Below are positions 1 to 8,860 of a stretch of 48,043 nucleotides of DNA, in pieces (within the stretch, counting starts at the first letter, position 1; every line of letters starts with the position of its first letter). The DNA comes from UBA2882 sp964619485 (lineage in GTDB: Bacteria > Bacillota > Clostridia > Lachnospirales > Lachnospiraceae): assembly GCA_964619485.1 (NCBI GenBank), contig CAZUCI010000013.1, forward strand, positions 1-48,043. Reading direction: 5' to 3'. The position numbers and the translations under genes were made by a program. Under the pieces are notes generated by a model that was not told the DNA's origin, made no database searches, and saw nothing but the letters and a program-made list of their open reading frames with translations.

Positions 1-376
1 GGGTACGACCATAAACGATCTGTAAGAATAACTCTCTCATAGCTGTATTGATAGCATCACATACAAGGTCAGTATTTAATGCTTCCATTACTGTAAGACC
101 TGGTAAAATCTCAGATGCCATAGCAGCGGAATGAGTCATACCGGAACATCCGATAGTCTCAACCAATGCTTCCTGAATGATACCTTCTTTAACATTCAGA
201 GTCAGCTTGCAGGCACCCTGCTGAGGTGCACACCAGCCAATACCGTGTGTTAAACCGGAAATATCTTCAACTTTTTTTGCCTTAACCCATTTTGCTTCTT
301 CTGGGATAGCAGCACAGCCATGATGAACGCCCTGTGCAACTGTACACATTTCTTCCACTTCTTTTGAATAAATCAT
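1..376 (-). CDS. NifU-like iron-sulfur cluster scaffold-like protein (3' part outside window)
   Basis: The reading frame runs off the left edge, leaving the first 125 residues. It starts at the ATG at 376, preceded by a good SD (AAAGGAG, about 6 bases away). Conserved-looking Cys residues at 11, 21, 49, 56 and 77 sit in motifs such as GWCAPQQGAC and IGCSGMTHSAAM. From memory this matches a small family in Lachnospiraceae and other Clostridia annotated as an iron-sulfur cluster assembly scaffold, usually next to a GGGtGRT-family gene; that neighbour would lie outside the window. A role in holding or delivering Fe-S clusters is inferred from the family and the Cys pattern. The leader carries a perfect 25-base palindrome (412-436). 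Family assignment is moderately sure, biochemical role less so. Confidence 0.6.
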   Translation of the reverse strand, partial: MIYSKEVEEMCTVAQGVHHGCAAIPEEAKWVKAKKVEDISGLTHGIGWCAPQQGACKLTLNVKEGIIQEALVETIGCSGMTHSAAMASEILPGLTVMEALNTDLVCDAINTAMRELFLQIVYGRT

Positions 377-411
377 GTGAAATCTCCTTTCAATTATGTA
401 GAAATATATCA

Positions 412-436
412 TAACAAAATGATTCTCATTTTGTTA
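412..436. promoter_or_regulatory. Perfect 25-base palindrome in the leader of the Fe-S scaffold-like gene
   Basis: Two 11-base arms (TAACAAAATGA and TCATTTTGTTA) are separated by three bases and match perfectly. The site lies 36 bases upstream of the start codon at 376 and downstream of the likely transcription start. It could be a repressor operator (a Fur-like or other metal or redox regulator would suit an Fe-S gene, but the sequence is not a canonical Fur box) or an RNA hairpin. No U-run follows, so it is not a terminator. Confidence 0.6.
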
Positions 437-483
437 GATTCACCTTTGACATTTTCTCATACTTTGCATAAAAAATCCAGTCA

Positions 484-512
484 TTTATACAAAGTACGAC
501 AACTTTTTACAA
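484..512 (-). promoter_or_regulatory. Sigma-A-type promoter for the Fe-S scaffold-like gene
   Basis: On the minus strand, -35 TTGTAA (507-512) and -10 TATAAA (484-489) are 17 bases apart. This places transcription start near 477 and gives a leader of about 100 bases that contains the 412-436 palindrome. Confidence 0.5.
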
Positions 513-566
513 AAAATACAGAGAAGTACTCCTCTTTACCGGAATGCTCTTCCTGCTTTATCCTGA

Positions 567-1235
567 TTAAACCATCTGTGAAACAACACCCTCTTTTTTA
601 TATATGGAGTTCTCATCCACCCAGCCTCTGACAGAATTAAGGGGATAAATTCTGGTGTTTCTTCCGATGATTGTTCCCGGATTCAGAACACTGTTGCAGC
701 CAACCTGAACATTGTCACCTACAATCGCACCAATTTTACGCATTCCCGTTTCAATTTCTCCCAGCGGAAATCTGATTACAATATTCTTCTTATCATTCTT
801 GATGTTTGAAGTAATCGCACCTGCACCTAAATGGGCTTTAAAGCCAAGAACACTGTCCCCCACATAATTAAAATGTGGAACCTCGACCTCATCAAACAGA
901 ATACTGTTTTTAATCTCACAGGAATTCCCCACAACAGCACCCTTACCTACAATGGCGTTTCCTCTGATAAAGGCACACTGGCGGATCTGGGCATTTTCAT
1001 CGATAATGCATGGACCTGTAATGCTTGCACTTGCTGCTACTGTCGCAGATTTTGCAATCCAAACATTTTCGCCCACCTGGTCAAACACGTCTTTGGAAAG
1101 CATTGGTCCCAGCTGCAGAATAAAGGATTCGATTCTTGGGAGCACCTCCCACGGATACTCAATTCCATCAAATAAGAACTGTGCCATTGTTTTGTTTACA
1201 TCAAAATACTTGTCAATTTTAAACATCTCAAACAT
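567..1235 (-). CDS. Left-handed beta-helix (hexapeptide-repeat) nucleotidyltransferase-like protein
   Basis: This 222-residue protein has a run of hexapeptide-type turns from about residue 60 to 200 (for example VGENVWIAKSATV, NAIVGKGAVVG, IIGRNTRIYP), the signature of the left-handed beta-helix fold of GlmU C-terminal domains and acyltransferases. It lacks a GlmU N-terminal uridylyltransferase domain. Similar short proteins are annotated as UDP-N-acetylglucosamine pyrophosphorylase-related; the substrate cannot be read from the sequence. The ATG at 1235 overlaps the 3' end of topB by 8 bases, so the two are probably co-transcribed and translationally coupled, with this gene second. Confidence 0.7.
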   Translation of the reverse strand: MFEMFKIDKYFDVNKTMAQFLFDGIEYPWEVLPRIESFILQLGPMLSKDVFDQVGENVWIAKSATVAASASITGPCIIDENAQIRQCAFIRGNAIVGKGAVVGNSCEIKNSILFDEVEVPHFNYVGDSVLGFKAHLGAGAITSNIKNDKKNIVIRFPLGEIETGMRKIGAIVGDNVQVGCNSVLNPGTIIGRNTRIYPLNSVRGWVDENSIYKKEGVVSQMV

Positions 1236-4200
1236 GATTCATCTCTCCTTCATTTGGTTTTTGTTCATAGTACTCTTTGTTTAACTGGTTAAATAATTCC
1301 TGGTCAATCGTTGCACTGCCACCATAAGATGTACTTATTCCAGGATTCTGTGTCAAGACATCCTCAAAAACAAATTTCAGACCCTTTACTTTTCCGTTTT
1401 CATCCTTGTCCAATGTCAGTTTTGCATCAAATGGCTTATTACTCTTCGACATAAATCCCTGAATCAGGGAGGTGGTACCATTTGTAAGCAGTTCCCTGAT
1501 TGCTGCCTCAGTCAAAGTTTTTGAAGCAATTTTTCCAATTGAGAATCTGCAGCTGTCAGGATTATCTTTACTGTAATTGGAGCATCCAAAGCCAAAGGGT
1601 GTTTTTACAATCTTTCCACCACAATTTGGACAGACAACACCTGATACAGCCTTTGCCTCAACCTCATCAAAATTAAAGACAACGGCAGCGGCTCCCTCCT
1701 TTTTTTCAAGTGCAAGACAGGCATCAAATTTCTTTCCTGTCTTTGACTTAAAGCCCCGGATTGTTTTTGTTTTCCCCTGGGTCAGCAGCTCAGTCATCTG
1801 CGAAGCATTCAACGCTTTTCCTGCAATCTTTCCAACAGCAAATTTACAGCTGTTTTCATCTGCTGAAGAATAATTTGAACATCGATAGCCAAAGCCTGTC
1901 ACCAGAATATCGCCACCGCAGTTTGGACATTTCACAGCCTTTAGCTTCTCAGGCTCCACATTGGTAAAATCAAAGGAAATACCAAGTCTTTCATCCTCCT
2001 GCTTTGATAAAACCAGCGCCGCGGAAAACTTTTTCTTATTTTTTGATACAAACCCGGATAAAACCTCTGTTTTTCCGTTTGTGATAAGGCTTCTAAGCTC
2101 CTCCTCAGACAGGGAGCGGCTCGCAATCTTTGAAATGGAAAAATAACATAAGCTCCGGTCTTCTTTACATTTTTGACAAATGAATCCATAACCGGTTTTC
2201 TCTATGGGTGCTCCGCATACGGGACAGGAAAGATTCTCCACAAGCTCAATGGGATTTTTTGAAAAATCAAATTGCACCTCTGCCTTTCCATCCTCTGTAT
2301 GGACAAGCTTTAATGCAGCTTTAAATGCATTCTTTTTACTGCCGACAAAACCATCGATTACCCTTGTTTCTCCATTTAAAATCAAAGACTTAAAATCCTC
2401 TTCTTCTATATGTACTCCGGCAATATTTCCAACATTGAACTGGCATGGTTTTTCCTTATCCCAGTAATTGCTGCATCCATATCCAAAGGATGTTGTTGTA
2501 AGCTCGCCTCCACAAACGGGACAGGGAATTCCGAGCTTTCTCCTTGTAACCACACCCTTAGACTCCCTGCCGGTAAAGGGATTGAGGACATTGACCAGGG
2601 CTTCTGTCAAATCCCTCTCCTTCATTGCTTCGGTCTCTCTTTTTATATAGGCTTCCATTTTCCGGCGATACTCATCAGCATCTATTGTACCGTTTGAAAT
2701 ACCCTCCAGGCCTTTTTCCCAATTGGCAGTCATTTCCGGGTTTAACAGGGATGAAACCGTCATTTTTACAACTTCATAAATCATCTCTCCCAGCTTCTCT
2801 GGGGTGATAATCTGACTTTTTTTATTTAAATTCAAATAGCCGATATGAATAAGCTTGTCAATGATTCCGGCTCTTGTTGCAGAGGTCCCGATTCCCGTAT
2901 TTTTAATCTGTGCACGTAAATCCTCATCCTCAATGAGATTTCCTGCATTTTCCATGGCAAGAATCAAGGTTCCTGAGGTATATCTCTTGGGAGGCGACGT
3001 CTTACCCTCCTTTAGTTCAAAGCCCTTTACCTCAATTTCATCGTCTTTTTTTATCTGATCTGACAGCTGTAAAAGCTTCTTCCTGTTGTTGACATTGTCT
3101 TCATCATTCTGATTTTGCGAGGGCACTCCAGAAATCTGCATATAGCCTTCTTCCTTAAGAATTTTTGCAGATGTATAAAACAGCTCCTCCTCTATCCCGA
3201 TGGTCAGCTTTAACTGCAAATATACGGCTGGCGGATAAAAAATACTTAAGAATCTTTTCACAATCAGGTTATAAACATTTTTATGTAGAGGTGACAGCCT
3301 CGATAATTCACCAGTCTGTCCTGTTGGTATGATTGCATAATGGTCTGTTACCTTGGAGTCATCTGTATACTGTGTCTTTTCCAGTCCCACATACAGCTTT
3401 TCCTCTAATATTTTATCCACAAAGGGCTGTAAATCCTGATAGCCTTTCAGCTTATAAAGATTTTTGTAAATTTCCTTTGCAATAGCTGACGTCAAAACTC
3501 TGGCATCTGTTCTGGGATAGGTGGTTAATTTCTTTTCATACAGGTCCTGTGCCACCTGAAGCGTTTCATTTGGACTGATTTTAAAAATTTTTGAGCACTC
3601 TGCCTGCAGTTCTGCAAGGTTATAAAGAAGAGGCGCCTTCTTCTTTACATTGCTTTTTTCAATGGAACGGACAGTTGCCTTTTTCCCATCAAGAGAATCA
3701 ATAAACTGCCTGGCATCTTCCGATTTTTTGAAACCATTTTCCTTGTAAAGCAAAGGACTGTCAAAATATTTTGACTTTTCGTTTACCTTCCACTCAGCAC
3801 CGATTTCCTGTTCACCGAATATACCCTGAATCCTGAAAAAAGGAGTTTCAACAAAATGACGGATTTCACGCTCTCTTGTAACAACCATGCCAAGCACACA
3901 GGTCATAACACGGCCAACAGCTATGGCCGAATAGGATTTGGTTGCTGCTGCATCATTGACCAGCCTCCCATATTTCACGGACAATGCTCTGGAAAAATTA
4001 ATCCCCAGGGAATAGTCTTCTATAGATCGCATAATTCCGGATTTTCCAAGATTTGCATAATCAGACATAAGCTTTGCTTCTCTGAGACCACGCAGAATTT
4101 CGTCGTCTGTCTGAGAATCAATCCAGACACGGCGTTCTTCCATGCCTGGCCTTACCCCGCCATACATACGAATATTTTCTTCAATCGTCTGACCTTCTTT

Positions 4201-4521
4201 TCCAGAATCACCGGCCCAGTAAACAACATCTATATCTTCTCTATGTAAAAATGTATTTACGATTTCGTACTGTTCCTTAACATTTTTGATTACTCCATAT
4301 AAATATTGATCCGGTAAAAAAGGAAGATCCTCAATATTCCATCTTTTGAACTTAACATCATAGGCTTCCGGATAAAGCATTTCAACCAGGTGACCCACAC
4401 ACCATGTAATGACAAATCCTTCGTTCTCTATATAGCCATTACGAGAGCCATTCACCTTTAAGACTCTGGCAAAATCTCTGGCAACAGAGGGTTTCTCTGT
4501 TATAATCAATTTTTTACTCAC
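1228..4521 (-). CDS. topB: DNA topoisomerase III (type IA) with four C-terminal zinc-ribbon repeats
   Basis: The 1097-residue protein starts at GTG 4521 behind SD AAAGGA (8 bases). The N-terminus (KKLIITEKPSVARDFARVL) and the Toprim motif GDSGKEG (about 104-110) are typical of Firmicutes TopB. The catalytic Tyr is Y335 in TYPRTDARVL. After the core (to about 650) come four tandem units of about 90 residues (roughly 667-752, 766-852, 865-952, 964-1053), each with a four-Cys zinc ribbon followed by a Toprim_Crpt-like segment (KIAxxxL...LLTNGKT...GFxSKxxKxF). It relaxes and decatenates single-strand-containing DNA. Bacillus TopB is about 730 residues, so this is a long version with extra DNA-binding repeats. 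It is the first gene of an overlapping pair with 567-1235. Confidence 0.93.
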   Translation of the reverse strand: MSKKLIITEKPSVARDFARVLKVNGSRNGYIENEGFVITWCVGHLVEMLYPEAYDVKFKRWNIEDLPFLPDQYLYGVIKNVKEQYEIVNTFLHREDIDVVYWAGDSGKEGQTIEENIRMYGGVRPGMEERRVWIDSQTDDEILRGLREAKLMSDYANLGKSGIMRSIEDYSLGINFSRALSVKYGRLVNDAAATKSYSAIAVGRVMTCVLGMVVTREREIRHFVETPFFRIQGIFGEQEIGAEWKVNEKSKYFDSPLLYKENGFKKSEDARQFIDSLDGKKATVRSIEKSNVKKKAPLLYNLAELQAECSKIFKISPNETLQVAQDLYEKKLTTYPRTDARVLTSAIAKEIYKNLYKLKGYQDLQPFVDKILEEKLYVGLEKTQYTDDSKVTDHYAIIPTGQTGELSRLSPLHKNVYNLIVKRFLSIFYPPAVYLQLKLTIGIEEELFYTSAKILKEEGYMQISGVPSQNQNDEDNVNNRKKLLQLSDQIKKDDEIEVKGFELKEGKTSPPKRYTSGTLILAMENAGNLIEDEDLRAQIKNTGIGTSATRAGIIDKLIHIGYLNLNKKSQIITPEKLGEMIYEVVKMTVSSLLNPEMTANWEKGLEGISNGTIDADEYRRKMEAYIKRETEAMKERDLTEALVNVLNPFTGRESKGVVTRRKLGIPCPVCGGELTTTSFGYGCSNYWDKEKPCQFNVGNIAGVHIEEEDFKSLILNGETRVIDGFVGSKKNAFKAALKLVHTEDGKAEVQFDFSKNPIELVENLSCPVCGAPIEKTGYGFICQKCKEDRSLCYFSISKIASRSLSEEELRSLITNGKTEVLSGFVSKNKKKFSAALVLSKQEDERLGISFDFTNVEPEKLKAVKCPNCGGDILVTGFGYRCSNYSSADENSCKFAVGKIAGKALNASQMTELLTQGKTKTIRGFKSKTGKKFDACLALEKKEGAAAVVFNFDEVEAKAVSGVVCPNCGGKIVKTPFGFGCSNYSKDNPDSCRFSIGKIASKTLTEAAIRELLTNGTTSLIQGFMSKSNKPFDAKLTLDKDENGKVKGLKFVFEDVLTQNPGISTSYGGSATIDQELFNQLNKEYYEQKPNEGEMNHV

Positions 4522-4544
4522 TGACTATATCCTTTCCAAACAAT

Positions 4545-5852
4545 TTAAAAGACCGATAAGACATCTTTCAATGTAATCAAATGAATATTCTTTTTCATTC
4601 TCGCTTCCAGCACAAGCTTCTCATCAAATCCCCGCAGAGAAAACAGAAAAATATCCTTCGTGACAAGCTGTGCATCTTCAATTGCAAGTAGCAGCTCCTC
4701 ATAATCTGCAAAAGTAAGCATACCTCTGTGGAAAATACATTTCGCGACATCGAAATACTGCTGATCCATTGTATAAACCAGGTCTATGGACGCTCGTTTC
4801 CCGACCCATTTTCCAATCGCAGTATGTGATGTGGACCATTTTCCGGTCAGAAGCAGATATTCCCTGCATATATCTGGGAAAAAGAACTCACAGTACTGCA
4901 TCAGTTTTCCTCTGACAAATCTTTTATAAAAATCATCGGGAGATATCACATTTAATATAGATGCCTTTTCATAAAGAAAAATGTATTTAAAGCGGGTCAG
5001 CGAATCCGTCACCTCATAAATACCCTTTTGCGAATTTTCTCTGCCTGCACACTCAACAGAATAAACCTTTTGAATCAGAGAAAGCTCAATTAAGGTTTTC
5101 AGATACACGCTGATTTTCGCTCTGGAAAAACCGGTATCAGTGTGAAGCTGATTCAGCTTGGTGTGTCCGTTTGCCATATAATAGAGCAGTGTTTCATAAA
5201 CGCCCGATTCCCTGATTGTTCCGGAGGTATCCTTGAAGTCAGTCAGCCTGAGATAGCTGTCGTGTGCAAGAAGTGTTTTCTCAATAATTTCATCCACGCT
5301 CTGCTTTAGATCAATCTGATTCCACAGTCCAGGCCTGCCACCTAAGAGACAATACAAAACAAAGAGATTTTCTCTGTCAAAGGCCTGATAAAGTGTACAG
5401 ATATCCTGAAAGGACAGCTCTCTGCATTTATAAAAGGACTGAATCTGTATTGCGGCTTTGCCGATGCTTTTCACAAGAGAGGATTCCACCCAGGAGGGCT
5501 GTGAGGAAACCAGAACAACAAGAATCTCATTTTCCTTCATAAAATGAAGCACCTGCTCCAGCCAGCTCTGGCTGTTTTTTGCCAGATTTTGAAATTCATC
5601 CATAATGAGAATCCCTTTGGGTTGACCTATTTTTGTTTTCAGATGGCTCATTTCCTCATCCAGACGTTCTTCCTGCATGGACAGGCAGCCACTGTGTGTC
5701 AGGAAATAGGAAAAAGGCCTGTTACGGCAGAAATCCAGCAAAAAAGATGTTTTTCCAAGGAATCTTTTCCCATAAAAAACAATCAGCTGGCTGCCAGGCC
5801 TCTCATATAATTCCTGCAAAAATGCATATTCATTTTCTCGACCAAAAAACAT
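4545..5852 (-). CDS. AAA-family ATPase of the ATPase_2/DUF234 type
   Basis: The 435-residue protein has Walker A GKRFLGKT (about 28-35) and Walker B ILIMDEFQ (81-88), followed by a winged-helix-like region (HTDTGFSRAKISVYLKTL, about 245) and a C-terminal part resembling the DUF234 nuclease-like domain. This architecture (Pfam ATPase_2 plus DUF234) is widespread in archaea and gut anaerobes. The function is unknown; suggestions include nucleic-acid processing or defence. It lies 23 bases upstream of topB on the same strand and is probably co-transcribed with it, which weakly supports a DNA-related role. The SD is weak (GGGGTAGCGG). Confidence 0.8.
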   Translation of the reverse strand: MFFGRENEYAFLQELYERPGSQLIVFYGKRFLGKTSFLLDFCRNRPFSYFLTHSGCLSMQEERLDEEMSHLKTKIGQPKGILIMDEFQNLAKNSQSWLEQVLHFMKENEILVVLVSSQPSWVESSLVKSIGKAAIQIQSFYKCRELSFQDICTLYQAFDRENLFVLYCLLGGRPGLWNQIDLKQSVDEIIEKTLLAHDSYLRLTDFKDTSGTIRESGVYETLLYYMANGHTKLNQLHTDTGFSRAKISVYLKTLIELSLIQKVYSVECAGRENSQKGIYEVTDSLTRFKYIFLYEKASILNVISPDDFYKRFVRGKLMQYCEFFFPDICREYLLLTGKWSTSHTAIGKWVGKRASIDLVYTMDQQYFDVAKCIFHRGMLTFADYEELLLAIEDAQLVTKDIFLFSLRGFDEKLVLEARMKKNIHLITLKDVLSVF

Positions 5853-5888
5853 AACCGCTACCCCATAACAATTATTGAATATTCTCCC

Positions 5889-7616
5889 CTAGAATACATT
5901 ATTTGCTGATAATAAGCTTTCCAGTTCCTCCTCCGGCATTGGCTTGCCAAGTAAAAAGCCCTGAATATTATCACAGTTAATTTTTTTCAGATAATCAAAC
6001 TGCTCTTTTGTTTCCACGCCCTCAGCCACAGTTTCAAAGCCAAGCTTTTTCACCATGGAAACAATGGACTCTGTGATTACCTGAGTGCTTTCATCCTGTA
6101 TAACTGTATCAATAAATGATTTGTCTATTTTTAAGGTATCAATTGGAAGTCCCTTCAAATAGGAAAGGGAAGAATATCCTGTTCCAAAATCATCCAGGGA
6201 AATTTTCACACCATAATCCTTTAAGGTATGAAGCTTATTTACAACCTGATCAAAATCATCAATTAAGACGCTCTCTGTGATTTCCAGTTCAATATCCTTT
6301 GGGTCAACTCTGTATTTTTCCAGAATACGCAAAAGACCGCTTACAAAATCAGCTCTCTTATACTGTAAAGCCGAAATATTAAGAGAGAGAACGATGGTAC
6401 AATTAAATTTTTTGCGCCATTGTGCATAAGAACGAATGCCTTCCTCCAACACCCAGGCTCCAATGGGAATAATCATTCCGTTTTTTTCAGCGACAGGAAT
6501 AAAGCATCCCGGACTGATCAGCTTCCCGGATTCATCGCGCCATCGGATCAGTGCTTCCACACCACGCAGCTTCTGTGTCTTTGAATCATATTGAGGCTGA
6601 TAATATAGAACAAAACGATTCATATCCACAGCTTCCTTCAGCTTGTTCTCCATATTGATATTATCAATAAAATCCTGAAAAATAGGTGCTTCAAAATAAC
6701 GGATTGTATTTGGTCCATGCTCCTTTGCTCTAAACATGACAATCTCAGAGCAGTTAATGAGTTCCAGACTGCTGTGTGCCGCCTCTGGGAATTCAGCCAC
6801 ACCAACACAGAAGGTAATATAAACCTCCTGTCCGCCAATCAGCTTAAATGGGTCCTCCACTCTTTTCTGCAGCTGATTGAAAATTGATTCACAATTATGC
6901 TCCCCTATGGGATTTTTTACTGCCAGATAATAGGTGTCATCCGTCACATGTGCAACAATGGTCTGATCATCCATAAAACCCTTTAATATCAGTCCAAAGG
7001 CCTGAATCAGATCATCGCCAGCCACAAGTCCAAGTCCATCATTGATCTTTTTAAAATTGTCAATGTCGATGCACATAACGGCAATCGTCTCGCCCTTCTG
7101 CTTCGCATCGCGTGTCCATTCGCTGAGAATCCGGACAAAATAATTACGATTATATAAACCGGTAAGCATATCAAAGTATGCCATATACCTTAATTCTTCA
7201 TTTTGTTTTTTACTTTGGGTAACATCAATCAAACGAATAATTTTATGATGTGGTTTGCCGTCTTCCTTATACCACACCGTTGATTCAAACTGAATCCAGA
7301 TTTTTGCATCCGTCATATAGCATTCCATCGTCTTGCTCTGTGCACCGCTTCTCTCCGGGAAAAGAGTCTCCTGTAGAAGCTTTGCTGTCTGGGCAGGAAC
7401 CGTTTCTATAATTCTGGCAATTTCTCTTGGAATGTCAATGGTAAAGTCAAAATAATGATTCCAGTTTCCAAGCGTTCTCACTTCATTCTGAACAAAATCA
7501 ACATATAAAAAAGCGTTTTGAGAAGTAGAACAAATCAGCTGATACATTTTTTCTTTATCGCTAAGCTGTTTATTACGTGCTGTCAGCATATCGATTTGAA
7601 ACTGATAATCTTCCAT
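5889..7616 (-). CDS. PAS-like/degenerate GGDEF/EAL protein, probable c-di-GMP phosphodiesterase
   Basis: The 575-residue soluble protein has an N-terminal PAS-like sensor region (about 20-135), a GGDEF-fold domain (about 145-310) and an EAL domain (about 322-570). The GGDEF signature is replaced by TDDTY (225-229), so diguanylate cyclase activity is unlikely. The EAL domain keeps the residues needed for phosphodiesterase activity: E354 in EALIRW, N413, E445, D475-D476 in DDFGTGYSS, K496, E532 and Q552. It probably degrades c-di-GMP, with the dead GGDEF domain possibly sensing GTP, as in some composite proteins. SD AGAGGAG precedes the ATG at 7616. No transmembrane segment is visible. Confidence 0.9.
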   Translation of the reverse strand: MEDYQFQIDMLTARNKQLSDKEKMYQLICSTSQNAFLYVDFVQNEVRTLGNWNHYFDFTIDIPREIARIIETVPAQTAKLLQETLFPERSGAQSKTMECYMTDAKIWIQFESTVWYKEDGKPHHKIIRLIDVTQSKKQNEELRYMAYFDMLTGLYNRNYFVRILSEWTRDAKQKGETIAVMCIDIDNFKKINDGLGLVAGDDLIQAFGLILKGFMDDQTIVAHVTDDTYYLAVKNPIGEHNCESIFNQLQKRVEDPFKLIGGQEVYITFCVGVAEFPEAAHSSLELINCSEIVMFRAKEHGPNTIRYFEAPIFQDFIDNINMENKLKEAVDMNRFVLYYQPQYDSKTQKLRGVEALIRWRDESGKLISPGCFIPVAEKNGMIIPIGAWVLEEGIRSYAQWRKKFNCTIVLSLNISALQYKRADFVSGLLRILEKYRVDPKDIELEITESVLIDDFDQVVNKLHTLKDYGVKISLDDFGTGYSSLSYLKGLPIDTLKIDKSFIDTVIQDESTQVITESIVSMVKKLGFETVAEGVETKEQFDYLKKINCDNIQGFLLGKPMPEEELESLLSANNVF

Positions 7617-7654
7617 TGTCCTACTCCTCTCTTTGTTTTAGTATTTCCTTAAAA

Positions 7655-8819
7655 TTATTTTTTATTTATATATCCTTTAGCCTTTAATAATTCTGCACAT
7701 AATACCGCTCCACCTGCAGCTCCTCTGACTGTATTGTGGGATAATCCGACAAACTTATAATCGTAGATGGTATCTTCTCTTAATCTGCCAATGGAAATTC
7801 CCATTCCATTCTCATAATTTACATCAGCCTTAACCTGAGGTCTGTTATCCTCTTCCATATACTGAATAAACTGTTTTGGTGCAGACGGAAGCTCTAATTC
7901 CTGAGGTAATCCCTTAAAGGAAACCAGCTTCTCAATCAGCTGTTCCTTGGTAGGATTCTTTTTGAATTTAACAAATACAGCTGCTGTATGTCCGTTGAGA
8001 ACAGGAACACGGATACACTGTGTTGTGATCTTTGGTCCTTCTGCTTTCACGATTTTATCGCCTTCAATTTTACCCCAGATACGAAGCGGTTCCTGTTCGC
8101 TCTTTTCTTCTTNNNNNNNNNNTTGCAGGCACGATAACTCCGCCTTCTACTTTCCCATAAATTCTAAGAGGCTCTTTTTCGCTCTTTTCCTCTTCGCCGC
8201 CAATATATGGAATTACATTTTCAACCATTTCCGGCCAGTCCTTAAATGTCTTTCCTGCTCCGGAAATCGCCTGATAGGTTGTTGCAATGACTTCATAGGG
8301 TTCAAACTCTCTCCATGCAAATAAAACTGGGGCATAGCTTTGAATAGAACAGTTTGGTTTAACAGCAACAAAACCTCTTGTGGTTCCAAGACGCTTTTTC
8401 TGTGCTTCAATTACCTCAAGATGTTCAGGGTTAATCTCCGGAATAATCATTGGGACATCCGGTGTCCATCTATGAGCTGAGTTGTTGGAAACAANNNNNN
8501 NNNNCTTTGCATAGGCATCCTCAATGGCTCTGATTTCTTCTTTTTTCATATCAACAGCACAGAAAACAAAATCAACCTCAGCAGCAACATGCTCTACCTC
8601 GTTTACATTTTTAACAACAATATTTTTAACTGCTTCGGGCATTGGTGTATCCATTTTCCATCTGCCTCCAACAGCCTCCTCATAGGTTTTTCCAGCAGAA
8701 CGTGGGCTTGCAGCAATTGTTGTCACCTCAAACCATGGGTGATTTTCCAACAGAGAAATAAATCTCTGACCTACCATACCAGTTCCACCTAAGATACCAA
8801 CTCTCAATTTTTCGCTCAT
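7655..8819 (-). CDS. asd: Aspartate-semialdehyde dehydrogenase, interrupted by two assembly gaps
   Basis: The enzyme reduces aspartyl phosphate to aspartate semialdehyde in the Lys/Met/Thr/diaminopimelate pathway. Seen: NADP-binding GILGGTGMVGQRF at the N-terminus, the catalytic Cys segment VKPNCSIQSYAP, and the C-terminal GLSHNTVRGAAGGAVL. This is the fungal/archaeal-like ASD subtype. The start is set at ATG 8819 (MSEKLRVG), 9-10 bases after SD AGGAG, rather than 8837. N runs at 8495-8504 and 8113-8122 break the frame. At the second, about 23 codons (EEKSEKEPLRIYG versus EEKSEQEPLRIWG) occur on both sides in diverged form, so the reading frame as assembled is not a true protein. It lies 41 bases downstream of argH and is probably co-transcribed with it. 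Confidence 0.88.
8113..8122. other. Assembly gap (10 N) flanked by duplicated, diverged asd sequence
   Basis: Ten Ns. The 69 bases before the gap (in gene direction) and the 62 bases after it encode the same stretch of asd, but differ at about 21 of 69 aligned bases. The join is therefore not a simple gap. The frame also shifts across it. Confidence 0.9.
8495..8504. other. Assembly gap (10 N) inside asd
   Basis: Ten Ns between the AYAK and VSNNSAHRWTPDV segments. The frame is kept. About three to four residues are missing relative to the usual family spacing, so the true gap may be slightly longer than ten bases. Confidence 0.85.
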
Positions 8820-8860
8820 CTTTTTCATTCTCCTCACTCGTTTTATATTAATAAAGCTTA

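Noticed and set aside
446..474. Plus-strand promoter-like TTGACA, 17 bases, TAAAAA
   Set aside because: No plus-strand gene follows; the AT-rich leader makes a chance match likely.
377..631. Plus-strand 84-codon frame
   Set aside because: No SD, no recognisable protein; it overlaps the promoter and leader of the Fe-S gene and the 3' end of the hexapeptide gene.
4195..4215. TopB Toprim motif GDSGKEG lacks the second Asp of DxDxE
   Set aside because: Bacillus TopB also has Gly there (TDAGREGE), so this is normal for the subfamily.
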